Shown here in pieces: positions 1 through 6,216 of a DNA stretch of 6,217 nucleotides (its first letter is position 1; every line of letters begins with the position of its first letter). A model generated the notes under the pieces. It searched no databases. It had not been told where the DNA came from and saw only the letters and a program-made list of their open reading frames with translations. Position numbers and translations under genes: made by a program. This stretch comes from an uncultured Klebsiella sp. (GTDB lineage Bacteria > Pseudomonadota > Gammaproteobacteria > Enterobacterales > Enterobacteriaceae): assembly GCA_902490055.1 (NCBI GenBank), contig CABUCP010000208.1:1-6217 (forward strand). The letters run 5' to 3'.

Positions 1-6
1 GCCAGG

Positions 7-12
7 TATAAT
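7..12 (+). promoter_or_regulatory. Probable -10 box of the phnR promoter
   Basis: TATAAT is a perfect match to the sigma-70 -10 consensus and lies 29 bases before the phnR start codon, which would give a leader of roughly 20-25 bases. The matching -35 box would fall left of the window and cannot be inspected. The hexamer sits inside a small inverted repeat, GCCA (1-4) and TGGC (12-15), and overlaps GGTATA (5-10), which resembles the left half of the operator at 897-910. Autoregulation by PhnR is therefore possible but only inferred. Confidence 0.55.
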
Positions 13-41
13 GGCGATATCAAATCTGTTTGTGAGTAAAC

Positions 42-761
42 ATGAAATCACCCTCTGGCGAGATACCGCAGTACCTGATGATTAAGGCGCAGCTGCAGGC
101 GCGTATTCAAAATGGCGCGTTGAAAAGCGGCGATAAGCTGCCTTCCGAGCGCGAGCTGTGCGCGCTGTTCAACACGACCCGTATTACGGTGCGCGAGAGT
201 CTGGCGCAGCTGGAGGCCAGCGGCGTGATTTACCGCGCCGACCGCCGCGGCTGGTTCGTGACGCCGGAGCGGTTGTGGCTGGATCCGACGCAGAACACCA
301 ATTTCCACAAGCTGTGTCTCGAGCAGGGACGCGAGCCGAAAACGGTGCTGCTTGAAGGGCGCTTAACCGCCGTGCCGCTGGACGTGATGGCCCCGCTGGC
401 GCTGCAGCCCTTCGATCAGGTTTACCTGCTGACGCGTCTGCGCTATGCCGACGGGCGGCCGGTGTGCTATTGCGAAAACCACTGTCTGCCCGCACGGGTG
501 CCGGAGCTGCTGCGTCACGATCTTAACGGCAGCCTGACCGAGATTTATCACAGCCAATATGACCTGATCTATACCAGTATGCATTTGTCGTTTTATCCCA
601 CTTCAATGCCGCCGCAGGCTGCCGAAGCATTGGGGGTGATGGAAGGTCGCCCGGCGCTGCTGCTGCGCCGGCTGAATTACGATCAGCACGGACGTATTCT
701 CGATTACGATATTGAATACTGGCGTCATGATAGCCTGCGGATTGAAGTTGATACCCATTGA
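42..761 (+). CDS. phnR: PhnR, GntR/UTRA-family regulator of the AEP transport operon
   Basis: A 239-residue transcription factor predicted to control 2-aminoethylphosphonate uptake genes, probably with AEP or a breakdown product as effector. Residues about 8-75 form a GntR winged helix-turn-helix, with the typical LPSEREL run at 33-39, the recognition-helix segment [15 protein letters not shown] at 47-61, and a wing near 62-73. Residues about 90-235 fit a UTRA ligand-binding domain as in HutC/PhnF-type regulators, and the length is normal for that subfamily. The start at 42 is preceded by GTGAG (32-36) and puts the HTH at the usual distance from the N-terminus. Identification rests on fold plus position directly upstream of phnSTUV, the order known from Salmonella. 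A palindrome fitting its expected operator lies before phnS (897-910). The UTRA part has an unusual C-x-C-x3-C cluster (C142, C144, C148). Whether it acts as repressor or activator is not visible; the operator position favours repression. Confidence 0.9.
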   Translation: MKSPSGEIPQYLMIKAQLQARIQNGALKSGDKLPSERELCALFNTTRITVRESLAQLEASGVIYRADRRGWFVTPERLWLDPTQNTNFHKLCLEQGREPKTVLLEGRLTAVPLDVMAPLALQPFDQVYLLTRLRYADGRPVCYCENHCLPARVPELLRHDLNGSLTEIYHSQYDLIYTSMHLSFYPTSMPPQAAEALGVMEGRPALLLRRLNYDQHGRILDYDIEYWRHDSLRIEVDTH

Positions 762-786
762 TTTTATTGCACAAACACTTCCATTT

Positions 787-813
787 CCCCGGTGGCCCTA
801 GCGCTTGCCGGGG
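787..813. repeat. REP-like GC-rich palindrome
   Basis: CCCCGG (787-792) pairs with CCGGGG (808-813), extendable by three G-U pairs, around a loop containing CCTAGCG. It is followed by GCTAC. The pattern resembles the short REP units scattered between genes in Klebsiella and relatives; that resemblance is from memory, not a search. No T-run follows, so it is not a standard intrinsic terminator. It lies 26 bases after the phnR stop codon and may protect the 3' end of the phnR message or weaken read-through into phnS. Confidence 0.55.
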
Positions 814-852
814 CTACTCAACTCCACTCGTTTTAACTCTTTCGACACACTT

Positions 853-870
853 CTTTCATCGTTTTGTCAT
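853..870 (+). promoter_or_regulatory. PhoB box (Pho box) upstream of phnS
   Basis: CTTTCATCGTTTTGTCAT contains two direct 7-base repeats, CTTTCAT and TTGTCAT, each matching the PhoB half-site CTGTCAT at 6 of 7 positions and separated by exactly 4 bases, the spacing of the classical 18-bp Pho box. The orientation points toward phnS. A Pho box replaces the -35 element in PhoB-activated promoters, with the -10 about 10-11 bases downstream, which here points at 881-886. Known biology agrees: AEP use in Salmonella is induced by phosphate limitation. The site is read directly; PhoB binding is inferred. Confidence 0.72.
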
Positions 871-880
871 AAATCATCGG

Positions 881-886
881 TAGCGT
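881..886 (+). promoter_or_regulatory. Candidate -10 element of the phnS promoter
   Basis: TAGCGT starts 11 bases after the end of the Pho box, the distance expected for PhoB-dependent promoters. It keeps only T1, A2 and T6 of the TATAAT consensus, so the promoter would be weak without an activator. Transcription would begin near 892-894, just upstream of the palindrome at 897-910. The call rests mainly on spacing. Confidence 0.35.
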
Positions 887-896
887 GAAAACAAAT

Positions 897-910
897 CTGG
901 TCTACACCAG
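897..910. promoter_or_regulatory. Predicted PhnR operator
   Basis: CTGGTCTACACCAG has perfect 5-base inverted arms (CTGGT and ACCAG). Its core GTCTACAC fits the GT-N-TA-N-AC consensus of the HutC/UTRA branch of GntR regulators, and it is close to TGGTATAGACCA, the operator I recall for mycobacterial PhnF. It lies just past the predicted transcription start of phnS, where a bound repressor would block initiation or early elongation. PhnR, encoded immediately upstream, is the obvious ligand. No DNA-binding evidence is available here. Confidence 0.7.
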
Positions 911-925
911 AATAACTGACTACCC

Positions 926-932
926 GATGAGG
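926..932 (+). promoter_or_regulatory. phnS ribosome binding site
   Basis: GATGAGG ends 8 bases before the ATG at 941 and supplies a GAGG core complementary to the 16S rRNA tail. It supports the chosen phnS start, which also opens directly into a signal peptide. Confidence 0.7.
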
Positions 933-940
933 CTTACACG

Positions 941-1954
941 ATGAAACTTTCCCGACTTGCTCTGCTGTCCCTGTTCGCGCTCGCCAGCTCTCCGGTTTGG
1001 GCGGACGGCGTCGTCACGGTTTACTCCGCTGATGGCCTGCATGACGGCGATAACAGCTGGTATCAGCACCAGTTCGACGCCTTCACCAAAGCGACGGGCA
1101 TCAAAGTGCAGTATGTGGAAGGCGGGTCCGGCGCGATCGTCGAACGTCTGGCGAAGGAGCGGACTAATCTGCAGGCCGATGTGCTGGTTACGGTACCGCC
1201 GTTTATTCAGCGCGCCGCCAAAGAACAGCTGTTGGCAACCTTTACAGCGCAGGGCAGCGCGCAGATCCCCGGCGCCAACGACCACTATGCGCCGCTGGTG
1301 AATAACTATCTGACCTTCATCTACAACGGCCAATTGCTGAAAACCGCGCCGGCCAGCTGGCAGGATCTGCTGGATAGCCGCTTTAAGAACAAGCTGCAGT
1401 ATTCCACGCCGGGGCAGGCGGGCGACGGTACCGCGGTGATGCTGCAGGCGTTCCATAGCCTCGGCGGCAAAGACGCCGGCTTCGCGTATCTTGGCAAGCT
1501 GCAGGCCAATAACGTTGGCCCATCGGCCTCGACCGGCAAGCTGACGGCGCTGGTCAACAAAGGCGAACTGTACGTCGCCAATGGCGATCTGCAGATGAAC
1601 CTGTCGCAGATGGCGCGTAATCCGAATGTCAAAATCTTCTGGCCGGCGGACGATAAAGGCGAGCGTAGCGCGCTGGCGCTGCCGTACACCATCGGTCTGG
1701 TGCAGAACGGGCCAAATAGCGAAAACGGCAAAAAGCTGATCAATTTCCTGCTGGATAAACCAGCGCAATCCAGCGTTAGCGCGCTCTCCTGGGGCCTACC
1801 GGCGCGTAGCGACGTGGCGCCGACGGATGGCAATTTTAAGGCGGCGAAAGCGGCGCTCGACGGCGTGAAGAGCTGGGAGCCGAACTGGGACGACGTTGCA
1901 GTATCGCTGTCGGCGGATATCGCCCGCTGGCATAAAGTGACCGATAGCGAGTAA
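941..1954 (+). CDS. phnS: PhnS, periplasmic 2-aminoethylphosphonate-binding protein
   Basis: A 337-residue substrate-binding subunit of the AEP ABC importer, delivering its ligand from the periplasm to the PhnU/PhnV channel. The N-terminus is a clear Sec signal peptide: Lys2 and Arg5, a hydrophobic stretch L6-A15, and an SPVWA|DG cleavage site after residue 21. There is no lipobox cysteine, so the mature protein should be soluble. The mature part begins VVTVYSADG, the first beta-strand typical of type-2 periplasmic binding proteins related to iron and polyamine binders. Conserved-looking pieces include [10 protein letters not shown] (61-70), the DVLVTV strand (80-85), STPGQAGDG (155-163) and the ALPYTIGLV segment (246-254). 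Specificity for AEP is inferred from the phnR-S-T-U-V context; the fold alone would also allow Fe3+, spermidine or other ligands. It is the first gene of the predicted PhoB/PhnR-controlled transcript. Confidence 0.9.
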   Translation: MKLSRLALLSLFALASSPVWADGVVTVYSADGLHDGDNSWYQHQFDAFTKATGIKVQYVEGGSGAIVERLAKERTNLQADVLVTVPPFIQRAAKEQLLATFTAQGSAQIPGANDHYAPLVNNYLTFIYNGQLLKTAPASWQDLLDSRFKNKLQYSTPGQAGDGTAVMLQAFHSLGGKDAGFAYLGKLQANNVGPSASTGKLTALVNKGELYVANGDLQMNLSQMARNPNVKIFWPADDKGERSALALPYTIGLVQNGPNSENGKKLINFLLDKPAQSSVSALSWGLPARSDVAPTDGNFKAAKAALDGVKSWEPNWDDVAVSLSADIARWHKVTDSE

Positions 1955-1959
1955 GCCTG

Positions 1960-3072
1960 ATGTTGATGAAAACGACCGTCACTCCTTCCCCGTCGCTGGC
2001 GGGGACTTCCGGGATCACCCTGGACTCGCTGCGCGTTTCGTACCACGGCAACGTGGTCTTAAAACCGCTGTCATTGACCATCGAACCCGGTGAGGTGCTG
2101 GCGCTGATTGGCCCTTCCGGTTCCGGGAAAACCACGGTACTGCGGGCGATTGCCGGGTTTGTGCAACCGGCTGGCGGTCGGATCCTGATCGGCGACACGG
2201 ATGTCACCCAGTTGCCGCCGTACAAGCGCGGGCTGGCGATGGTGGTACAGAACTACGCGCTGTTCCCGCATATGAAGGTGGAAGATAACGTTGCGTTCGG
2301 CCTGCGGGCGCAAAAGCAGCCGAAGCTGCTTATCGCCGAGCGGGTTGCGGAAGCCTTAAAAATCGTCGGCATGGCGGACTACGCCACGCGCTATCCGCAT
2401 CAGCTTTCCGGCGGCCAGCAGCAGCGCGTCGCCATCGCCCGCGCGATTGCCGTGCGTCCTCGCGTGCTGCTGCTTGATGAGCCGCTGTCGGCGCTGGATG
2501 CGCAGATCCGCCATAACATGGTGGAGGAGATTGCCCGCCTGCACCGTGAGCTGCCGGAACTGACCATCCTCTACGTCACCCACGATCAGACCGAAGCGCT
2601 GACCCTGGCGGACAAAATCGGCATCATGAAAGATGGCTCACTGATCGCCCACGGCGAAACGCACGAGCTCTATCACTATCCGCCGAACCGCTTTAGCGCC
2701 GAATTCCTCGGCCGCGCCAATATTCTGCAGGCCACCGCGCTGAAAGATAGCCCGCAGCCGGGCCTGGTTAACGTAAGCTGCGGCGGTGGCCTGATTAACG
2801 CCTTCAGCCGGGGCGGCCAGCACGGCAGCAACAAGCTGTTATGCATTCGCCCGCAGCATATGAGCCTTACGCCGCGTTCGCCGGCCAGTAATCGCCTCAA
2901 CGCCACCCTGACCTCGGTACACTGGCAGGGCGATCTGACGCATCTGCTGTGCGATGTCGCGGGTGAAGCGGTGCGGATTGTGATGACCCACGTGAACCCG
3001 CTGCCGCAAACGGGCGACAAGCTGGCGCTCTACTTCGAACCTCATGATGCGGTTCTGATCGAGGTGTCATGA
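1960..3072 (+). CDS. phnT: PhnT, ATPase of the AEP ABC transporter
   Basis: A 370-residue cytoplasmic ATP-binding subunit that drives import of 2-aminoethylphosphonate with PhnS, PhnU and PhnV. All ABC motifs are intact: Walker A GPSGSGKTT (51-59), Q-loop Gln97 in VVQNYALFPH, signature LSGGQQQ (149-155), Walker B VLLLDEP (169-175), D-loop SALD (177-180) and H-loop His208 in YVTHDQTEAL. A C-terminal segment of roughly residues 270-368 fits a TOBE-type regulatory domain, as in PotA and FbpC-like ATPases. It begins 5 bases after the phnS stop. A second in-frame ATG at 1966 is a possible alternative start, changing only two residues; no strong Shine-Dalgarno decides between them, and GCGAG at 1947-1951 suits 1960. 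Its stop overlaps the phnU start as ATGA, which suggests translational coupling. Confidence 0.92.
   Translation: MLMKTTVTPSPSLAGTSGITLDSLRVSYHGNVVLKPLSLTIEPGEVLALIGPSGSGKTTVLRAIAGFVQPAGGRILIGDTDVTQLPPYKRGLAMVVQNYALFPHMKVEDNVAFGLRAQKQPKLLIAERVAEALKIVGMADYATRYPHQLSGGQQQRVAIARAIAVRPRVLLLDEPLSALDAQIRHNMVEEIARLHRELPELTILYVTHDQTEALTLADKIGIMKDGSLIAHGETHELYHYPPNRFSAEFLGRANILQATALKDSPQPGLVNVSCGGGLINAFSRGGQHGSNKLLCIRPQHMSLTPRSPASNRLNATLTSVHWQGDLTHLLCDVAGEAVRIVMTHVNPLPQTGDKLALYFEPHDAVLIEVS
3061..3064 (+). promoter_or_regulatory. phnU ribosome binding site inside the end of phnT
   Basis: GAGG lies in the last codons of phnT, 4 bases before the ATG at 3069 and 7 before the adjacent ATG at 3072. The spacing fits the second ATG better, so phnU may really begin at 3072, removing one Met and abolishing the stop/start overlap apart from one shared base. 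Confidence 0.5.
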
Positions 3073-3932
3073 TGACGCGAACCCTAACGTTTGCGCGCCC
3101 GGCGCGAAACCTACGTCCCTACCTGTGGCTGGCGTTGCCGCTGCTGGTGCTGGCGACGCTATTTTTCTACCCGCTGCTGCTGATCGCTGAACAGGCGTTA
3201 CGTGACGCCAGCGGTAACCTGAGTCTGCAGACCCTCTGGCAGGTGATCGACTCTAAGCGCTTTATCAGCGCATTGTTCAATACCTTGCAGATCGCCGTTT
3301 TCGCGACGCTCGGCTGCCTGGTGCTTGGCAGCGTGTTGGCGCTGATTCTGGTCTTTATTCCGTTCCCCGGCAGCCAGCTGGTTAGCCGGGTCATCGATAC
3401 GTTTATCGCGCTGCCGACCTTCCTGATTACCCTCGCATTCACCTTTATTTACGGCTCCGCGGGGCTGCTCAACGGCACCCTGATGTCGTTGTTTGCTTTT
3501 GAGCTGCCGCCGGTGGACTTTCTCTATTCGATTAACGGCGTGATTCTGGCGGAGATCACCGTCTTTACGCCGCTGGTGATGCGCCCGCTGATGGCCGGGC
3601 TGCGGCAGATAGATAAGAGCCAACTGGAAGCGGCAAGTATTCTCGGCGCTCATCCGCTGCGGGTGATGGCGCAGGTGATCTTTCCGGCGGCGCTACCGGC
3701 GCTGATGGCGGGGGGCAGCCTGTGCCTGCTGTTGACGACCAACGAGTTTGGCATCGTGCTGTTTATCGGCGCTAAAGGGGTCAATACCCTGCCGATGATG
3801 GTCTACAGCAAGGCAATTCTGGAGTCTGATTACAGTGTGGCCTGCATGATTGCGCTGATTAATATTCTGCTGTCGCTGGGGCTGTTTATGCTCTATCGCC
3901 TGGCCGCGGCACGCACCGGTGTAAGGAGCTAA
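3069..3932 (+). CDS. phnU: PhnU, inner-membrane permease of the AEP ABC transporter
   Basis: A 287-residue integral membrane subunit forming half of the AEP translocation channel. Hydrophobic segments are visible at about 17-40, 70-97, 112-135, 153-175, 205-230 and 256-279, consistent with six helices of a binding-protein-dependent permease. The cytoplasmic EAA loop that docks on the ATPase is well preserved: EAA at 187-189, Gly193, and IFPAALP at 204-210. The N-terminus is basic (RPARNLRPY), as expected on the inside. It overlaps phnT by 4 bases and is followed after 2 bases by phnV, so the two permeases should be made together. The two consecutive ATG codons at 3069 and 3072 leave the exact start open. 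Family resemblance alone would allow Fe3+, sulfate or polyamine permeases; AEP specificity comes from the operon. Confidence 0.9.
   Translation: MMTRTLTFARPARNLRPYLWLALPLLVLATLFFYPLLLIAEQALRDASGNLSLQTLWQVIDSKRFISALFNTLQIAVFATLGCLVLGSVLALILVFIPFPGSQLVSRVIDTFIALPTFLITLAFTFIYGSAGLLNGTLMSLFAFELPPVDFLYSINGVILAEITVFTPLVMRPLMAGLRQIDKSQLEAASILGAHPLRVMAQVIFPAALPALMAGGSLCLLLTTNEFGIVLFIGAKGVNTLPMMVYSKAILESDYSVACMIALINILLSLGLFMLYRLAAARTGVRS
3923..3928 (+). promoter_or_regulatory. phnV ribosome binding site
   Basis: AAGGAG is a strong Shine-Dalgarno sequence within the last codons of phnU, 6 bases before the ATG at 3935. It is the best ribosome site in the operon and fixes the phnV start. Confidence 0.8.
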
Positions 3933-3934
3933 CG

Positions 3935-4732
3935 ATGTTGATTTGGTCGCGTACAGGCCGCGCGGCGGCGGGGGCGCTGGCGGTCACGCTATTTGCCGGG
4001 ATCTTCCTGCTGCCGCTGGCGGTGATTTTACTCTCCAGCCTGAGTCAGCAGTGGAACGGCCTGCTGCCTACCGGCTTTACCTTTGCCCACTTTGTTAACG
4101 CCTTTCGCGGCGCGGCATGGGATTCACTGTTTTCAAGCCTGGTCGTCGGCTTTTGCGCCAGCCTGTTCGCGCTGCTGTGCGGGATGTGGGCGGCGCTGGC
4201 GCTGCGCCAGTATGGCGCGAAGCTGCAGAAATATCTTGGCCTGGCGTTTTATCTGCCCAGCGCTATTCCCTCGGTTTCCGTCGGGCTGGGGATTCTGGTG
4301 GCATTTAGCCAGGGACCGCTGCAGATGAACGGTACTTTTTGGATCGTACTGGCGGCGCACTTTGTACTGATTTCCGCCTTTACCTTCAGCAACGTGAGCA
4401 CCGGGCTGGCGCGGATTTCCGCCGATATCGAAAACGTCGCCTCCAGTCTTGGCGCGTCGCCGTGGTATCGTCTGCGTCATGTGACGCTGCCGCTGATGAC
4501 GCCGTGGATGATTTCGGCGCTGGCGCTGAGTTTGTCGCTGTCGATGGGGGAACTGGGCGCGACGGTGATGATTTATCCGCCGGGCTGGGCCACGCTCCCG
4601 GTCACTATTTTCAGCCTGACCGACCGCGGCAATATCGCCGATGGCTCGGCGCTAACCATTGTGCTGGTGGGCGTCACGCTGCTGTTGATGATGAAGCTTG
4701 AGCGCATTGCCCGCCGATTAAGCCAGAGATAA
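3935..4732 (+). CDS. phnV: PhnV, inner-membrane permease of the AEP ABC transporter
   Basis: A 265-residue second channel subunit of the AEP importer, pairing with PhnU. Hydrophobic stretches lie at about 11-35, 64-90, 101-124, 134-152, 189-212 and 238-253, fitting six membrane helices. The EAA loop is present but degenerate: IENVASSLGASPWYRL at 165-180 followed by VTLPLM (183-188), keeping Glu166, Ala169 and Gly173 but lacking the standard second residue of the EAA triplet. Such variation is common when two different permeases share one ATPase. The protein ends in a basic tail (KLERIARRLSQR), probably cytoplasmic. The gene starts 2 bases after phnU, is the last of the operon, and runs into the paired hairpins of the convergent intergenic gap. 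Assignment follows from gene order as in Salmonella phnSTUV. Confidence 0.9.
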   Translation: MLIWSRTGRAAAGALAVTLFAGIFLLPLAVILLSSLSQQWNGLLPTGFTFAHFVNAFRGAAWDSLFSSLVVGFCASLFALLCGMWAALALRQYGAKLQKYLGLAFYLPSAIPSVSVGLGILVAFSQGPLQMNGTFWIVLAAHFVLISAFTFSNVSTGLARISADIENVASSLGASPWYRLRHVTLPLMTPWMISALALSLSLSMGELGATVMIYPPGWATLPVTIFSLTDRGNIADGSALTIVLVGVTLLLMMKLERIARRLSQR

Positions 4733-4752
4733 AGAATTGATGACGCCATGTG

Positions 4753-4783
4753 GGCCTACGGGGAAGGGGATTTTCCGTAGGCC
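4753..4783. repeat. 13-bp stem-loop after phnV (BIME/REP-like, first unit)
   Basis: GGCCTACGG (4753-4761) pairs perfectly with CCGTAGGCC (4775-4783). The stem continues through two G-U pairs and two A-T pairs to 13 bp, closing a 5-base loop (4766-4770). GGCCTACGG/CCGTAGGCC flanks are typical of enterobacterial REP units. It begins 20 bases after the phnV stop and has no T-run after it on either strand, so mRNA 3'-end protection or factor-dependent termination is likelier than classical termination. Confidence 0.7.
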
Positions 4784-4818
4784 GGATAAGTCATTTATGC
4801 CGCCATCCGGCATAAATG
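4781..4818. repeat. REP unit with two competing stems
   Basis: GCCGGAT (4781-4787) pairs with ATCCGGC (4805-4811), the classic REP core. A second, perfect 11-bp inverted repeat, CATTTATGCCG (4792-4802) and CGGCATAAATG (4808-4818), closes a 5-base loop and uses some of the same bases, so the two stems exclude each other. The first also shares bases 4781-4783 with the upstream hairpin. It lies between convergent phnV and the porin gene, 18 bases from the porin stop, and could end or stabilise both transcripts. Confidence 0.75.
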
Positions 4819-4836
4819 CGGGCACAGGTTATTGCC

Positions 4837-6216
4837 TCAGAACCACGCCTCAAACATGCCGCCGATGTTCAGCGAATCCAACTGGTCATCGTTGGTGCCG
4901 TCTACTTTGGCGGTGCGCTTGTTGTCCACCTGGCCGCCGGTGACGTAGAAGCGCAGCATCGGGCGGAATTCCGGTCCCATCCCGATGGAAATGTTTTGCG
5001 ACAGCGTCAGCTTCCAGCCTTTATTATCGCCGCCTCGATCGTAATCAACGCGCTGGTAGCCCGCTTCCAGCCAGGTCGAGTGTACGTCGTTCCAGAAGTA
5101 CATCGGACGGACGATCGCGCCGTAGTTTTTACGATTGTCGGTATTATCCTTGCTGTTATCGTAGTCGTGGAAGGCCAGCAGATACTCGATCTGCGCCTGC
5201 TGGGTGAATTTATGGCTGCCTTCGAAGCTGGCGTAGACCGTGGTCAGGTCATCGGTTTTGTTATAGACGCTGTTATCCGAGTTATCGGAGTAGCGTAGGA
5301 TAACCTTGTTCACCCCGCTGTCGTTGCTATGGCTCAGCACCAGGCCGCCCTGCCAGGCATCGAGGCGCTCGTCGCTATCCACCGCTTTTGAGTCAAAACC
5401 GTAGTTGGCGTACACCTCGACATCGATCGGCCCGGCCTTGATGTTGTGGGTTTTGGTGGTCAACGCGTAGTGGCCGTTATCGCCGGTATCCGAGCTGCCG
5501 GTACAGGTGATGCGCGACGGGTTGGTCTCATCGGCCATGACTTCCGGGCTACAGGATTTCACCTGCGACACCGTCGCCACATCGAACTGCACGCCGCCGA
5601 TATCAAAGTTCTTCACCCCGGCGCCCTGGCCGTCGTGGTTCATCCAGAAGTAGTCGTTGATCCCCTGTTGCGGGCGCTGGTGGAAATCGCGGCCGGCCCA
5701 GATATAGGCGTTGGGGTTGGATTCGAGGACGTTGGTGACGCCGACGTAGGCTTTTTTCAGGTTAACCTCGTCGCTCCAGTGGTCAAACATGACGTTAATA
5801 TCCCAGATGGCGCCTCGGGCGCTTTTAAACGCTTTGGTAATCTGGAATTCACCGCCGTTACTTTCGTTACCCAAACGGCCAATGGCTGAAGCGCCGTTAT
5901 ATGAACCATCGACGCCGATATACTTTTGGTCGCCGGTCTGGAAATGGGCGCCATAGCGGGCGTAGCCGCTAAATTTCAAGCCGAATGGAATCGCCATATC
6001 CGGCGAATCGGCGGTGGTCTGCGGGTTGGTAATAACATCGACCTTTTTATCGGCCGCGGCATCAATTTTAGCCTGGCGGTCGGCCAGCGCTTTATCGACG
6101 GCTTTCGCGACGATGGCGTCGATCTGCTCCTGGGTAAAATCTTGCGCCAGTACGGAAATTGGGCACAGCGCGGCGATAACCGCCATGGCTAATGGCAGCT
6201 TTTTAACTGTATTCAT
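4837..6216 (-). CDS. LamB-family outer-membrane carbohydrate porin
   Basis: A 459-residue outer-membrane protein predicted to form a trimeric 18-strand barrel for sugar diffusion. Residues 1-24 are a Sec signal peptide (Lys5-Lys6, hydrophobic core, cleavage after VLA). Residues 26-58 are helical, alanine- and charge-rich, like a short version of the N-terminal coiled coil of ScrY. The barrel begins near FGLKFSGYARYG (78-89), followed by the family motif GRLGNE (113-118), IWAGRDFHQRPQQGINDYFWMNHDGQGAG (172-200) and a final strand IGGMFEAWF ending in the terminal Phe required for outer-membrane assembly. Length is close to LamB (about 446). The LamB cysteine after GNE is absent, while a new pair, C222 and C238, lies in a predicted surface loop. 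The start sits one base from the window edge, so the ribosome site and promoter are not visible; the signal peptide supports it. Substrate is unknown. It is convergent with phnV and unlikely to share its regulation. Confidence 0.88.
   Translation of the reverse strand: MNTVKKLPLAMAVIAALCPISVLAQDFTQEQIDAIVAKAVDKALADRQAKIDAAADKKVDVITNPQTTADSPDMAIPFGLKFSGYARYGAHFQTGDQKYIGVDGSYNGASAIGRLGNESNGGEFQITKAFKSARGAIWDINVMFDHWSDEVNLKKAYVGVTNVLESNPNAYIWAGRDFHQRPQQGINDYFWMNHDGQGAGVKNFDIGGVQFDVATVSQVKSCSPEVMADETNPSRITCTGSSDTGDNGHYALTTKTHNIKAGPIDVEVYANYGFDSKAVDSDERLDAWQGGLVLSHSNDSGVNKVILRYSDNSDNSVYNKTDDLTTVYASFEGSHKFTQQAQIEYLLAFHDYDNSKDNTDNRKNYGAIVRPMYFWNDVHSTWLEAGYQRVDYDRGGDNKGWKLTLSQNISIGMGPEFRPMLRFYVTGGQVDNKRTAKVDGTNDDQLDSLNIGGMFEAWF

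Noticed and set aside
28..41. Inverted repeat GTTT-N6-AAAC over the phnR ribosome site
   Set aside because: Four-base A/T-rich arms are too short to distinguish from chance.
417..428. Palindrome CAGGTTTACCTG inside phnR
   Set aside because: The arms are perfect, but it lies in coding sequence, lacks the full GT-N-TA-N-AC core, and 5-base arms occur by chance in several kilobases.
787..830. Intrinsic terminator after phnR
   Set aside because: The GC stem is present but is followed by GCTACTCAACTCC, not a T-run, so it fits a REP-like element better.
920..1768. Long open frame (282 codons) antisense to phnS
   Set aside because: It is a shadow of a GC-rich gene. Its product is rich in Arg, Gln and Ala with no domain or signal, while the plus strand has a signal peptide, a ribosome site and operon context.
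1321..2046. Antisense open frame across the phnS-phnT junction
   Set aside because: It spans two well-supported genes, has a low-complexity Ser/Arg-rich product, and has no convincing start.
4737..4943. Small 68-codon open frame after phnV
   Set aside because: It runs through the REP hairpins and into the porin gene. Its composition is Cys/Arg/Pro-rich with no recognisable features.
4816..5298. Plus-strand open frame opposite the porin gene, and similar ones at 5446-5889 and 5926-6192
   Set aside because: They lie wholly or mostly within the porin gene on the other strand. Their hydrophobic Val/Ile/Ala/Gly-rich products are typical reverse-frame artefacts and no ribosome sites were seen.
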